Shown: positions 1 to 6,573, counted from the first letter of the stretch. The stretch: 11,558 nucleotides of DNA from BOG-908 sp964244695 (GCA_964244695.1 CAXTJZ010000119.1:1-11558), one strand, 5' to 3'. Made by a program: numbers and translations. The notes: generated by a model not told the origin, from the letters alone.

Positions 1-1
1 G

Positions 2-904
2 CTCCGCACAGTGTTCATCGACCATCTGTATTCGCCGTTTGGCGTAGCGCTCGTCGGCAATGACCTCTACGTGGCAGACACCGATGCCATCCTGAAATTT
101 CCCTACACGCCGGGCGTCACCAGCATCACCGCTGCCCCTGTGGTGCTGACACCGTTGCCTGGCGGCCCAATCGACCATCACTGGACGAAGAGCCTGCTGG
201 CAAGCGAGGACGGTAGCAAGCTCTATGTGGGCATCGGCTCCAACAGCAACATCACGGAGAACGGAATCGGCGCGGAGATGGGCCGTGCCGACATCTGGGA
301 AGTCGACCGCGCGACCGGCGCGCACCGCATCTTCGCCGACGGCTTGCGCAATCCGAACGGTCTGAACTGGGAGCCGCAGAGCCATGCGCTGTGGTGCGTG
401 GTGAACGAGCGCGACGAGCTCGGGCCGGACCTGGTGCCGGACTACATGACCTCGGTCAAGGATGGCGGCTTCTACGGCTGGCCATACAGCTATTATGGCA
501 CGCACCTCGACCCACGTGTGCATCCGCAGCGGCCGGACCTGGTGGCGCGCGCCATCGTGCCGGATTACGCGTTAAGCTCGCATGTGGCGCCGCTTGGGAT
601 GGTGTTCGACACCGGCAGCAACCTGCCGGCGCACTACGCCGGCGGCGCTTTCGTGGGCGAACACGGAAGCTGGGACAGGCCGCAGTTCAACGGCTACAAG
701 GTGGTGTTCGTGCCGTTCAGCGGCGGCAAGCCGAGCGGCAAGGCGGAAGACGTGGTCACCGGCTTTCTGGACGGCAAAGGTGACGCGCGCGGCAGGCCAG
801 TGGCGGGTACACTGGACAAGTCCGGTGCGCTGCTGATTGCTGATGACGTGGCCAACACGGTCTGGCGCGTGTCTGCGGCTTCGCAGAACCAGGCTTCCAA
901 GTAA
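2..904 (+). CDS. Sorbosone/glucose dehydrogenase-type beta-propeller, 5' end outside window
   Basis: This is the C-terminal ~300 residues of a soluble-glucose-dehydrogenase-like protein (GSDH/sorbosone dehydrogenase family), usually periplasmic, PQQ-dependent and oxidising aldoses or sorbosone. The frame is open from base 2 and the homologous pattern already runs at the first codons (RTVFIDHLYSPFG), so GTG at 11 is very unlikely to be the true start; the signal peptide and first blades lie upstream of the window. Family landmarks visible: LYVGIGSNSN, GLRNPNGLNWEP, the NERDELG loop, DGGFYGWPYSYYG, HVAPLGMVFD, FVGEHGSWDR and a final blade ending in VWRVSA. No cytochrome c domain (no CxxCH) follows. 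It ends at TAA 902-904, where the intergenic repeat begins, convergent with the downstream dehydrogenase. Family assignment is secure; the exact substrate cannot be read from the sequence. Confidence 0.88.
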   Translation, partial: LRTVFIDHLYSPFGVALVGNDLYVADTDAILKFPYTPGVTSITAAPVVLTPLPGGPIDHHWTKSLLASEDGSKLYVGIGSNSNITENGIGAEMGRADIWEVDRATGAHRIFADGLRNPNGLNWEPQSHALWCVVNERDELGPDLVPDYMTSVKDGGFYGWPYSYYGTHLDPRVHPQRPDLVARAIVPDYALSSHVAPLGMVFDTGSNLPAHYAGGAFVGEHGSWDRPQFNGYKVVFVPFSGGKPSGKAEDVVTGFLDGKGDARGRPVAGTLDKSGALLIADDVANTVWRVSAASQNQASK

Positions 905-1035
905 GAAAGCAAGCGGTTCTGTCTGCGACCTTGAACCGGACAACCTGTTTGTAATGCCGGGTGCATATCCATCCAGCACCCGCCAGGAAGCAAAAGTTTT
1001 TTGGTTCTTTTTTTCAAAAAAGAACCGCTTTCTTA
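902..1035. repeat. Intergenic palindromic element, copy 1 (bidirectional terminator-like)
   Basis: This copy fills the gap between two convergent genes, both stop codons included. The ends are inverted repeats: TAAGAAAG plus CGGTTCT near 902-920 matches AGAACCGCTTTCTTA at 1021-1035, with 4 extra bases on the left. Inside are three hairpins: CGGTTC 913-918 with GAACCG 933-938, GGGTGC 959-964 with GCACCC 976-981, and a perfect 11-bp stem 1003-1013/1016-1026 made of GGTTC plus T6 and its complement. The T-rich stem can act as the U-tract for a transcript entering from the minus side. The element resembles the other convergent junctions in the window. Termination is inferred. Confidence 0.72.
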
Positions 1036-1884
1036 CTTGCCTTGATTGATCGTGAAATCCGCCACGCCCGACCAATCTTTCTCGCCCATTCCAGCCGCGA
1101 TCGCTTCTTTCATCCGTGCGCGCAATGCCCTTAGCATAGGCAGCTCGCGCCCTGCCGATTCGGCCACTGCGGCAGCAAGGTTCAGGTCCTTCAGCCCCAG
1201 CGTCATGACAAAGCCCGGCGTGTAATCGCCTTGAGCGATGTTCCTGCTGTAGGTTTCGTAAGCTCTGCCGCCGAACAGCGTATTCGTTAGCAAATCGAAG
1301 AGCTTGTCCGGCGCTACGCCGTTGTCTTTCGTCAGCACAACCGCTTCCGCCATCGCCTCGATCGCCATCGCGAGCATCATGTTGCCGGCGATCTTGGCCG
1401 CATTGGCCTGGCGTGGCGAGTCACTCATGACCCAGGTGCGTTTGCCTATCGCGTCCAGCAAAGGCTGCACCTTTTCTATATGCTCCGCCTGGCCGGCGGC
1501 GACGACGTTCAGCTGTCCCGCTTCCGCCACGTCTGGCCGGCCGAATACCGGCGCCGATACGTAGCCCAGCCCGGCTGCTTCGTGCAGTGCAGGCAATTCC
1601 TCCGCGAAGGCCACCGAAATGGTCGACGTCACGACATGCACGGCACCGCTTCGGGCCCGCGCCAGGACGTCGCCCGTCAGCACCACCTCGCGTATCGCCG
1701 CGTCGTCCGATAGCATGGTGAACACGGCGTCTGCCTGGAACGCCTCGACCGGCGAACTGGCAAGCTGGACGCCGTCCACTGTCTGGCCGGAGCGGGTCCA
1801 CGCACGCACCTGGTGGCCTGCCTTGGCGATGTTGCGCGCCATCGCGCTGCCCATGCGGCCCAAGCCTATGAAGCCTACTTGCAT
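1033..1884 (-). CDS. Beta-hydroxyacid dehydrogenase (3-hydroxyisobutyrate dehydrogenase / 2-hydroxy-3-oxopropionate reductase family)
   Basis: A 283-residue cytoplasmic NAD(P)-dependent oxidoreductase, the usual length for this family, whose members reduce or oxidise small 3-hydroxy acids. The N-terminal Rossmann motif GFIGLGRMG spans residues 4-12. The second strand ends in AWTRS (28-32); Arg-Ser there suggests NADPH rather than NADH. The substrate loop STIS (87-90), catalytic Lys164 in AAKIAGN with Asn168, and the GLKDLNLA helix (230-237) are all present. The loop that normally reads D-P-V-S-G-G is SAPVFGRPDVAEAG (110-123), marking a subgroup distinct from classic MmsB or GarR. The ATG at 1884 has AGGA 7 bases upstream. 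It is divergent from the muramidase and convergent with the sorbosone-dehydrogenase-type gene. The family is certain; the substrate is unknown. Confidence 0.9.
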   Translation of the reverse strand: MQVGFIGLGRMGSAMARNIAKAGHQVRAWTRSGQTVDGVQLASSPVEAFQADAVFTMLSDDAAIREVVLTGDVLARARSGAVHVVTSTISVAFAEELPALHEAAGLGYVSAPVFGRPDVAEAGQLNVVAAGQAEHIEKVQPLLDAIGKRTWVMSDSPRQANAAKIAGNMMLAMAIEAMAEAVVLTKDNGVAPDKLFDLLTNTLFGGRAYETYSRNIAQGDYTPGFVMTLGLKDLNLAAAVAESAGRELPMLRALRARMKEAIAAGMGEKDWSGVADFTINQGK

Positions 1885-2162
1885 TTCGCTGTCCTAGAAA
1901 AGTTGGAGGGCAGGCTGGCGGTGCCAACAAGAACGGCCGCCGCGCTGTCTCAACGCACCCGAGCGCACGCTGCGGACGAAAGTTGATTCCAGACGGGTGG
2001 CCCGCGCCATGCTCACTGAACCGGCCGGAGTAGTGCACTTTCGATAGACTTTGCCTAGGAGGAGAATAGATCGTATTCCACATCGTTCTTCTTGGTGAGA
2101 CAGCAGAAAGCTTTCGCGCCGGCCGTGACGGACCTGCGGATTGGGCTTTCGAGGGAGGCCGC
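1885..2162. other. Divergent intergenic region with possible degenerate repeat
   Basis: These 278 bases separate the divergent dehydrogenase and muramidase genes and must hold both promoters, but I see no convincing -35/-10 pair. Bases 2083-2125 (TTCTTCTTGG, then GAAAGCTTTC) look like a decayed arm of the palindromic element seen elsewhere in the window. A strong Shine-Dalgarno sequence GGGAGG at 2153-2158 serves the muramidase. No RNA gene or ORF is supported here. Confidence 0.3.
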
Positions 2163-2930
2163 ATGCAGGAGTTCACGGGAGCCGCAAGCGCACTGACCGA
2201 GGCGGGATTGTCCGCGTTCATGGATGCCACAGGCGCTTGCGCGCCCGATCTTTGGGCCGTGCTGTCCGTCGAGACCTCGGGATGCGGCTTCCTGCCAGAC
2301 AAGCGGCCGAAGATCCTGTTCGAGCGGCACAAGTTCCACGCCATGACAGGCGGCACCTATGACCGGTCCCACCCGGACGTCAGTGCGCCGAGTGCGGGCG
2401 GCTACGGGCTGGGCGGCGCCAACCAGTACAACCGCCTGGCCGAAGCGGTAGCGCTGGACAGGGAAAGTGCGTTGAAGAGCGCCTCCTGGGGCATCGGCCA
2501 GATCATGGGGCAGAACCACGTGCAGGCGGGGTTCGACGACGTCGAGACCATGGTCGCTGCCATGGTGGAGTCGGAGGACAACCAGTTGGTCGCGATGGCA
2601 AAGTTCCTGAATGCGACGCATCTGGCGGCGCCCCTGTCCCATAACGACTGGATTGCCTTTGCCCTCGGGTATAACGGTGCCGATTACGCCAGCAACAATT
2701 ATGACGGCTTGCTCGCGCAGTTCCACGGCCGCTTCACGGCGGGCCCGATGCCGGATGTGGACGTGCGTGCCGCCCAGGTTGCGCTTACCTTCCGCGGCTA
2801 CAACCCGCACGGCATCGACGGCCTGCTTGGGCCGGGCACAAAGTCTGCTATTGGCAAGTTCCAAGCTGACAACGGGATGGAGGAGACGGGGTGCGTGGAT
2901 GCGTCGCTCTTTGCCGCGCTGGGTATCTGA
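2163..2930 (+). CDS. Phage-type N-acetylmuramidase with C-terminal peptidoglycan-binding domain (endolysin-like)
   Basis: A 255-residue cell-wall hydrolase expected to cleave the glycan backbone of peptidoglycan. Residues ~14-190 match the N-acetylmuramidase (DUF3380) fold: the probable catalytic Glu37 lies in SVETSGCGF, followed by RPKILFERHKF (48-58), the GGANQYNRL segment (84-92), SWGIGQIMGQN (108-118) and ALGYNGADY (167-175). Residues ~200-255 form a peptidoglycan-binding repeat (VRAAQVALTFRGY, then GIDGLLGPGTKSAIGKFQ), so the order is catalytic then binding. No signal peptide or membrane segment is seen, so export would need a holin or lysis; none is encoded nearby. The start is supported by GGGAGG four bases before ATG. 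The gene is isolated among metabolic genes, suggesting a prophage leftover or a domesticated lysin. The enzyme class is confident; the role is inferred. Confidence 0.88.
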   Translation: MQEFTGAASALTEAGLSAFMDATGACAPDLWAVLSVETSGCGFLPDKRPKILFERHKFHAMTGGTYDRSHPDVSAPSAGGYGLGGANQYNRLAEAVALDRESALKSASWGIGQIMGQNHVQAGFDDVETMVAAMVESEDNQLVAMAKFLNATHLAAPLSHNDWIAFALGYNGADYASNNYDGLLAQFHGRFTAGPMPDVDVRAAQVALTFRGYNPHGIDGLLGPGTKSAIGKFQADNGMEETGCVDASLFAALGI

Positions 2931-2996
2931 AGGGAAGGACCGCGCCTGTGGAAATGCGTCAGGCCGATTTCGCTTCCCTGCCTGCATAGCGCGAGA

Positions 2997-3045
2997 TTGT
3001 CCGGCTTCTTCATAGAAGAAACGTTTGCTTTCTGCCTGCCTGGAG
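2997..3045. other. Short hairpin between muramidase and aldolase genes
   Basis: TTCTTC 3006-3011 pairs with GAAGAA 3015-3020 around a 3-base loop, followed by CGTTTGCTTTCTGCCTGCC. Its composition recalls the arm of the palindromic element (CTTCTT, TTTGCTT, TGCC), so it may be a truncated copy ending muramidase transcription. There is no proper U-tract, so a terminator role is weak. The aldolase Shine-Dalgarno GGAG lies just after, at about 3042-3045. Confidence 0.3.
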
Positions 3046-3054
3046 CACGCCGAC

Positions 3055-3711
3055 ATGGAACAGTCTGAAGCCAGAGACGCCCTCGTCGCCGTCATGCAAC
3101 GTATGCACGCGAGCGGGTTGAACCGCGGCACCAGCGGCAATGCCAGCTTGCGCGTGCCCGGCGGCATGGTGGTCACACCTTCCGGCATTCCGCCGGATGT
3201 ACTGACGCCTGAGGGCATGGTGTTTGTGGCGGAGGACGGCACACCGGACACGCACGGCCTGCGCCCCTCCACCGAGTTTCGTATGCACCACCACATCCTG
3301 GCGGGGCGGCCGGATGCGCGGGCGGTGGTCCACTGCCATTCCCGCCATGCGACAATACTGGCGTGCTGCGGCCGGCCGATCGAGCCGATCCATTACATGG
3401 TTCTTGTCAGCGGCGGCTCCTCTGTGCGCGTGGCGCCCTACGCCACGTTCGGCACGCAGGCGCTGGCAGATGCCGTTGTGGCTACGATGGCGGGCAGCCG
3501 CGCGTGCCTGATGGCCAACCACGGTCAGGTGACGGTAGGCGAGACGTGGCAGCAGGCACTGGCCGTTGCCGAAGAGGTTGAGGAGCAGGCTGCTGTGACG
3601 TATGGCGCCCTGTTGATTGGCGGGGCCGTGCGGCTGGACGAGGCTGCGTTGCGGGATGCGGAGCGCGCGTTCGGCCGTTATGGGCAGGTTGCCGCGGAGC
3701 AGGCAGGATAG
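3055..3711 (+). CDS. Class II aldolase/adducin family protein (fuculose-phosphate aldolase-like)
   Basis: A 218-residue zinc-dependent aldolase or epimerase of the FucA/AraD family, which cleaves or rearranges sugar phosphates in the cytoplasm. Residues fall almost exactly on the E. coli FucA register: Glu74 in STEFRMH as catalytic acid/base, zinc ligands His93 and His95 in VVHCHS, and His156 in MANHGQ. The phosphate loop GTSGNASLR (25-33) and TPSGI (41-45) are intact. ATG 3055 is preceded by GGAG at 9 bases and gives the normal family length; an in-frame upstream start at 3025 would lie ahead of this Shine-Dalgarno and adds nothing conserved. It is followed by a strong hairpin, so it is probably transcribed separately from the ene-reductase. 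The substrate is not determinable; 3-oxo-tetronate decarboxylase or fuculose-1-phosphate aldolase are possibilities. Confidence 0.88.
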   Translation: MEQSEARDALVAVMQRMHASGLNRGTSGNASLRVPGGMVVTPSGIPPDVLTPEGMVFVAEDGTPDTHGLRPSTEFRMHHHILAGRPDARAVVHCHSRHATILACCGRPIEPIHYMVLVSGGSSVRVAPYATFGTQALADAVVATMAGSRACLMANHGQVTVGETWQQALAVAEEVEEQAAVTYGALLIGGAVRLDEAALRDAERAFGRYGQVAAEQAG

Positions 3712-3760
3712 CGTAACAAGCGATCCTTCGAGAAAAGGATCGCTTTCGCCTGCAGTGCCG
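3712..3760 (+). repeat. Half copy of the intergenic palindromic element after the aldolase
   Basis: The layout matches the left side of copies 1 and 2: stop codon, exactly six bases, then AAGCGATCC (AAGCGGTTC and AAGCGGTCC in the others), then a GCCGGGTGCA block also found at 957-966 in copy 1. The right half is missing and the next gene is codirectional, so only one gene end uses it. Confidence 0.55.
3718..3748 (+). terminator. Rho-independent terminator-like hairpin of the aldolase gene
   Basis: A perfect 11-bp stem, AAGCGATCCTT (3718-3728) with AAGGATCGCTT (3735-3745), encloses a 6-base loop CGAGAA and runs into a short T stretch (3744-3746). It starts 7 bases after the aldolase stop. The stem is strong but the U-tract is short. 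Confidence 0.72.
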
Positions 3761-3868
3761 GGTGCAGTTGGAGAACAGGCGGGAGCCTGGCGTGAGGGTA
3801 TCAACGGGCGAGCACGGACCGGACTGCGCAGCCGGTGCCGCCGGCCCATTGGACGCCTTCTTTGCGCA

Positions 3869-3881
3869 CCGGTTCGACCGG
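3869..3881. promoter_or_regulatory. Candidate operator palindrome upstream of the ene-reductase
   Basis: CCGGT and ACCGG flank a 3-base centre, with GCGC on each outer side, within the ~297-base gap 3712-4008. The rest of that gap is GC-rich with no ORF that looks real and no clear promoter. Ene-reductase genes are often repressor-controlled, so this could be an operator, but in GC-rich DNA such a palindrome may be chance. Confidence 0.2.
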
Positions 3882-4008
3882 ACGCGCGACACCGCGGCAG
3901 CGCGGCCCATGGGTGGCAACGTCTCGGCGCGCGAGGCTTGCCCCCGCCTCTTGCACCGCACAACGGCCCCACACACCTGCGCCATCAACGCCGCTCCCAG
4001 GAGAGACC

Positions 4009-5085
4009 ATGCCGACTCTTTTCGACCCAATACAGCTTGGCGCCATACACGCCCCGAACCGCGTCCTGATGGCCCCGCTTACACGCGGCCGCAGCACGCG
4101 CGCGCATGTGCCGACGGAGCTGATGGCCGAATACTACACCCAGCGCGCGTCTGCCGGCCTGATCATCAGCGAGGCCACCGGCATCACCCAGCAGGGCCTC
4201 GGCTGGCCCTACGCGCCAGGCATCTGGAACCAGGCGCAGGTGGATGCCTGGCGCCCGATAACCGAGGCGGTGCACAAGGCGGGCGGGCAAATCATGCTGC
4301 AGATGTGGCACATGGGCCGGCTGGTTCACCCGAGCTTCCTGGATGGCGAGGCGCCTGTCTCGTCGGTGGCCACCGCCGCACCCGGCAAGGCGCACACCTA
4401 CGAGGGAAAGCAGCCTTACGCTGCGCCGCGCGCGCTGCGCGCCGACGAGATCCCTGCCCTGCTCGAGGATTACCGGAACGCGTCACGCAACGCGATGGCG
4501 GCAGGGTTCGACGGCGTCCAGATCCACGCCGCCAATGGCTACCTGATCGACCAGTTCCTGCGCGACAACACGAACACGCGTGACGATATCTATGGCGGCA
4601 GCACCGAAAACCGCGTCCGCCTGCTGAGCGAAGTGACATTGGCTGTTTGTGAAACGGTGGGTGCGGACCGCACCGCCGTCCGCCTTTCGCCAAACGGGTT
4701 TGTGCAAGGGGTGGACGACAGCAATCCCGAGGCGCTGTTCAGCGCCGCGGCCGCCGCACTCTCCGGCTTCGGCCTCGCCTTCCTGGAAATACGCGAGCCG
4801 TTCGAGGACAGCACGTTCGTTAAGACCGTGGTTCCGGTGATCGCGCCGGCGATCAAGCGCGCCTTTGGCGGCCCGCTGGTGCTCAACTCGGACTATGACG
4901 GTAAGAGCGGCCAGGCGATGCTGGATAGCGGCGTGGCGGACGCCATCGCGTTTGGCCGGCCGTTCATTTCCAATCCGGACCTGCCGGCCCGCCTGCGAGC
5001 GGGCAAGCCGTTGGCCAAGGACGAGATGGCCACTTGGTATAGTCAGGGGCCGCAAGGCTATACCGACTATACCGTAGCGGCGTGA
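4009..5085 (+). CDS. Alkene reductase, Old Yellow Enzyme family (NemA-like)
   Basis: A 358-residue FMN flavoprotein that uses NAD(P)H to reduce activated C=C bonds (enones, maleimides, nitro-olefins) and often reactive electrophiles. The (beta/alpha)8 barrel shows LMAPLTRGRS (20-29; Thr25 near FMN), QMWHMGR (98-104), the substrate-binding HAANGY with His173, Asn176 and the proton-donor Tyr178, DIYGGSTENR (193-202), and the phosphate-binding FGRPFISNPDL near 315-325. The start is fixed by AGGAG just ahead of ATG 4009; the frame is open further upstream but that part is low-complexity and not conserved. It is followed 144 bases later by a thioesterase fragment on the same strand and in the same frame. 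The physiological substrate is unknown; detoxification is the common role for this family. Confidence 0.94.
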   Translation: MPTLFDPIQLGAIHAPNRVLMAPLTRGRSTRAHVPTELMAEYYTQRASAGLIISEATGITQQGLGWPYAPGIWNQAQVDAWRPITEAVHKAGGQIMLQMWHMGRLVHPSFLDGEAPVSSVATAAPGKAHTYEGKQPYAAPRALRADEIPALLEDYRNASRNAMAAGFDGVQIHAANGYLIDQFLRDNTNTRDDIYGGSTENRVRLLSEVTLAVCETVGADRTAVRLSPNGFVQGVDDSNPEALFSAAAAALSGFGLAFLEIREPFEDSTFVKTVVPVIAPAIKRAFGGPLVLNSDYDGKSGQAMLDSGVADAIAFGRPFISNPDLPARLRAGKPLAKDEMATWYSQGPQGYTDYTVAA

Positions 5086-5112
5086 GCCGAGCGCCATGAG
5101 CCTGTCGAGGAT

Positions 5113-5229
5113 GTGGCGCGAGGGCTTTCTGGCCAGGAGCAGTTACGCGCGCTGATGGGTTCGGCGCGCCGGCCGGGCGTCGGCTAGGCCCAGCAGTTCA
5201 CGCTGGCGGAGGTCCCGCGAGGCCGCGCG
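5113..5229 (+). pseudogene. Upstream in-frame remnant of the thioesterase, interrupted by amber codon
   Basis: In the same frame as the downstream ORF this stretch reads VARGLSGQEQLRALMGSARR then PGVG, a TAG at 5185-5187, and AQQFTLAEVPRGRA running into MFEG. From memory, family members begin with a similar SGLEQLRA leader and a TLxEVxxGRAxFEG strand, so the coding homology appears to continue upstream through the stop. No good in-frame ATG exists; GTG 5113 or ATG 5155 are the only candidates. ATG 5096 is one frame off, as if an indel had occurred. The stop could be a single GAG to TAG change. Confidence 0.6.
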
Positions 5230-5541
5230 ATGTTTGAAGGCGTGTACGGCGAGCACGCCTACAACCCGATCGATACGGTGCACGGCGGCTACGCGGCGAC
5301 GCTGCTGAACTCGGCGTGTGGCTGCGCCTTACATTCCAGCTTGGCAGCGGGCCAGGGTTACACCACGCTGGAGCTGAAGGTGTCTTACCACAAGGCGATA
5401 ACGTCGAAGACAGGCGTGGTGCGTGCTATCTGGACGTTGGTCTCTTTGGGCCGGCAGGCAGCGTTTGCCGAGGCTAGGCTGGAGGATGCGGCGGGGAAGC
5501 TGCTCGCTTCGGCCACTTCGACGTTGCTGGTGATCTCTTAG
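5230..5541 (+). CDS. PaaI family hotdog-fold thioesterase, N-terminally truncated, probably a pseudogene
   Basis: The 103-residue open part of a PaaI-type acyl-CoA thioesterase, which hydrolyses aryl- or acyl-CoA esters. It keeps the core YNPIDTVHGGYAATLL (11-26), LELKVSYHKAI (47-57) and the closing strand LLASATSTLLV. Two things argue that it is not a working enzyme. Roughly 35-40 N-terminal residues lie upstream across an amber codon at 5185. The conserved acid after HGG (usually Asp, in LLDSA) is Asn27 here (AAC, in LLNSACG). ATG 5230 has no clear Shine-Dalgarno sequence and falls inside the first conserved strand. It sits downstream of the ene-reductase and ends in the second copy of the intergenic element. 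Family is confident; inactivation is an inference that a sequencing error could partly explain. Confidence 0.7.
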   Translation: MFEGVYGEHAYNPIDTVHGGYAATLLNSACGCALHSSLAAGQGYTTLELKVSYHKAITSKTGVVRAIWTLVSLGRQAAFAEARLEDAAGKLLASATSTLLVIS

Positions 5542-5666
5542 GCAAACAAGCGGTCCATCTTAAAACGGACCAAAACTTTTACTCCCTGTCGGGTACCGGC
5601 CGAATAGAACGCCGACAGGGAGCAAAGTCTTTTGCTTCTTTTCTTCAGAAAAGAAGGACTTGCCTA
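5539..5666. repeat. Intergenic palindromic element, copy 2
   Basis: This copy fills the convergent gap between the thioesterase and the GIN protein; both stops are TAG followed by GCAA on their own strands. The left hairpin pairs GGTCC 5552-5556 with GGACC 5567-5571. The central inverted repeat is CTCCCTGTCGG 5582-5592 with CCGACAGGGAG 5612-5622 (11 bp, perfect). The right hairpin is CTTCTTTTC 5635-5643 with GAAAAGAAG 5648-5656. It is the clearest full-length copy and best shows the layout: edge box, A/T-rich hairpin, GC-rich centre, mirrored arm. Confidence 0.75.
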
Positions 5667-6437
5667 CTGCACAGTAACCGATCCAAACCCGCTCACATCC
5701 TTCGTCAACTGCCCGTTCACCTTGTTGAAGTGCACCGACCCCACGCCAGACAGATCGACATGCGCGTCGTCCACCTCGGCGCCGATCTGCATGTGACCGG
5801 CGCCGCTCGTCTCGAGCCTGGCGCGGCCGATGTGGCCGGCGAAGATCGCGATGTGGCCGGCGCCGCTCAGGTCCACGCTGAAGGTGGGCATTGTGGCTTG
5901 GTCCACCGTTATGTCGCCGTGGCCGGAGAGGCTGATTGAGGCGGGGCCGTCGGCGCGGGCCACGTGCAGGCTGCCGTTGCCGCTGATGTCGGCTTGCAGG
6001 GACGTGGCCGATGCGTCGGCGATCTCGGCGGCGCCGGACAGGTCCAGCGACAGCGTGCCGCCTACGGCACCCACGGTGTAGCGACCGACGCCGGACTCAT
6101 CGATCGTGAGCGGATAGGCGGCCGGCACGCGGACGGAGATGGCAAGCGTCGGCTGGCTGTTGAAGCCCTCGCGCCAGCAATCGCCTGGGTGGGTGTGGAT
6201 GCGCGCGGTGCCGCGGCTTTCCAGGAACAGGTGGTCGATCTCCTCCTGGTGGTCGGCGGTGGCCTGGACCACGGCCTGGCCGTGCAGCGAACTGTCCGGC
6301 GTGACCTCGACGCTGCGGGCGCAGGGCGAGTCGATGGACAGGCCGGAGCCGTTCAGCGTGGCGGAGAGCGTGGCGGCCTGGGCGGTGCCTATGGTTGCGG
6401 CGAGCAGGATTGCGGTGAGTGCGTGGTGTATTGGCAT
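5664..6437 (-). CDS. Secreted GIN-domain (DUF2807) beta-repeat protein
   Basis: A 257-residue exported protein of unknown biochemical role. Residues 1-21 form a signal peptide (hydrophobic LTAILLAATIG, cleavage after AQA), so it acts in the periplasm or outside. The rest matches the head GIN / putative autotransporter-adhesin domain. A short Ser-Gly-x-Gly/Ala motif (SGAA, SGNG, SGHG, SGAG, SGAG, SGVG, SGFG) recurs at residues 134, 152, 171, 191, 211, 230 and 249, a regular 18-20 residue period typical of a beta-solenoid. There are only two cysteines, Cys39 and Cys87, which could form a disulfide. ATG 6437 is chosen because the signal peptide starts there and AAGGGGG precedes it; the longer upstream frame is not conserved. 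It lies 136 bases downstream of the phytoene-synthase-like gene on the same strand. Confidence 0.82.
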   Translation of the reverse strand: MPIHHALTAILLAATIGTAQAATLSATLNGSGLSIDSPCARSVEVTPDSSLHGQAVVQATADHQEEIDHLFLESRGTARIHTHPGDCWREGFNSQPTLAISVRVPAAYPLTIDESGVGRYTVGAVGGTLSLDLSGAAEIADASATSLQADISGNGSLHVARADGPASISLSGHGDITVDQATMPTFSVDLSGAGHIAIFAGHIGRARLETSGAGHMQIGAEVDDAHVDLSGVGSVHFNKVNGQLTKDVSGFGSVTVQ

Positions 6438-6573
6438 GATGGCCCCCTTGGCTGTGAAGGTCCAGTCTGCAGGCGGTGTGCCAGGCCCGAACACCTTGAT
6501 AAGCCCGACATTTTGTGTTCGGCGTTTTGGCCGGCTCGGCCTATGTCGCCGAGTTATGGCTTGTTGCACCACA

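Noticed and set aside
425..575. Repeated CCGGACCTGGTG within the sorbosone-dehydrogenase-type gene
   Set aside because: It encodes recurring P-D-L-V residues in a beta-propeller and is too short to be a DNA repeat of interest.
902..1035. CRISPR repeat or phage attachment site as an explanation of the palindromic elements
   Set aside because: There are no regularly spaced direct repeats with unique spacers, no cas genes and no integrase; copies are dispersed singly at gene ends.
2055..3296. 413-residue minus-strand open frame across the muramidase and aldolase genes
   Set aside because: It is antisense to two clearly conserved genes, is low-complexity and Arg/Ala-rich, and spans their intergenic region; open antisense frames are expected at high GC.
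3835..4008. Longer N-terminus for the ene-reductase
   Set aside because: It adds 58 Pro/Arg/Thr-rich residues of no known family; ATG 4009 has AGGAG directly upstream and gives the family length.
6438..6573. Terminator between the phytoene-synthase-like gene and the GIN gene
   Set aside because: Short GC hairpins exist on the minus strand (CTCGGC with GCCGAG) but with no U-tract, so neither a terminator nor a promoter could be supported.
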